Source: CALMEC01 sp031376485
Lineage (GTDB): Bacteria; Actinomycetota; Thermoleophilia; Miltoncostaeales; Miltoncostaeaceae
NCBI GenBank assembly: GCA_031376485.1
Contig: JANMDV010000047.1
Coordinates: forward strand, 1 to 14,702
Direction: 5' to 3'
Length of the DNA stretch: 14,702 nucleotides
Part shown: positions 14,657-14,702 of the stretch, in pieces
Position numbering within the stretch: position 1 is the stretch's first letter
Layout: the number at the start of each line of letters is the position of its first letter
The notes under the pieces: generated by a model
The model's input: only the letters and a program-made list of their open reading frames with translations
What the model was told of the DNA's origin: nothing
Databases searched by the model: none
Program-made: the position numbers and the translations under genes

Positions 14657-14702
14657 GAACCCTCAAGGCTGCCTCAGCAGCGCAGGATCGCCACCTCCGC
14701 GA

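Overview
The window is high-GC bacterial DNA, and its gene order points to the Actinobacteriota. A pheS-pheT pair runs directly into argC-argJ-argB and, further on, argG, which is the order known from actinobacterial arginine clusters. GTG/TTG starts, 4-base ATGA/GTGA overlaps and short or absent leaders fit the same group. I cannot fix the class. A deep-branching lineage such as Thermoleophilia or a relative is a guess based on the DUF11-rich surface protein and the rearranged arg cluster.

Layout. Positions 1-503 hold no convincing gene. They contain two related stem-closed repeat elements, one apparently inserted inside the other (22-415 on minus, interrupted by 187-333 on plus), then a strong hairpin terminator (440-477). 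The terminator ends a minus-strand gene (504-2909) for a secreted, repeat-built DUF11-type surface protein with Lys/Asp-rich inserts. A divergent spacer (2910-3316) precedes pheS. An unusual spacer carrying two 81-bp tandem repeats separates pheS from pheT. argC and argJ follow in tight coupling.

A vapB-vapC type II toxin-antitoxin pair with its own palindromic operator lies between argJ and argB. After argB comes a minus-strand RsbW-like anti-sigma/serine kinase gene, convergent with argB and divergent from argG. argG is translationally coupled to two genes of unknown function (12919-13866 and 13863-14522). Their products resemble each other at both ends and look like beta-propeller fragments. 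argD, argF, argR and argH, usual in this cluster, are absent from the window. The right end (14537-14656) holds another copy of the repeat family seen at the left end.

How the parts work together. ArgC, ArgJ and ArgB carry out the acetylated half of ornithine synthesis: ArgJ recycles the acetyl group, ArgB phosphorylates N-acetylglutamate and ArgC reduces the phosphate. ArgG makes argininosuccinate from citrulline. PheS and PheT form the heterotetrameric phenylalanyl-tRNA synthetase. The VapBC pair and the RsbW-like regulator look like later insertions into an ancestral arg operon.

The most unusual signal is the repeat family. The copies share internal boxes and a 3-nt bulge next to the closing stem, while the outer part of each closing stem differs in sequence but stays complementary. 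This is the pattern expected of a conserved fold.
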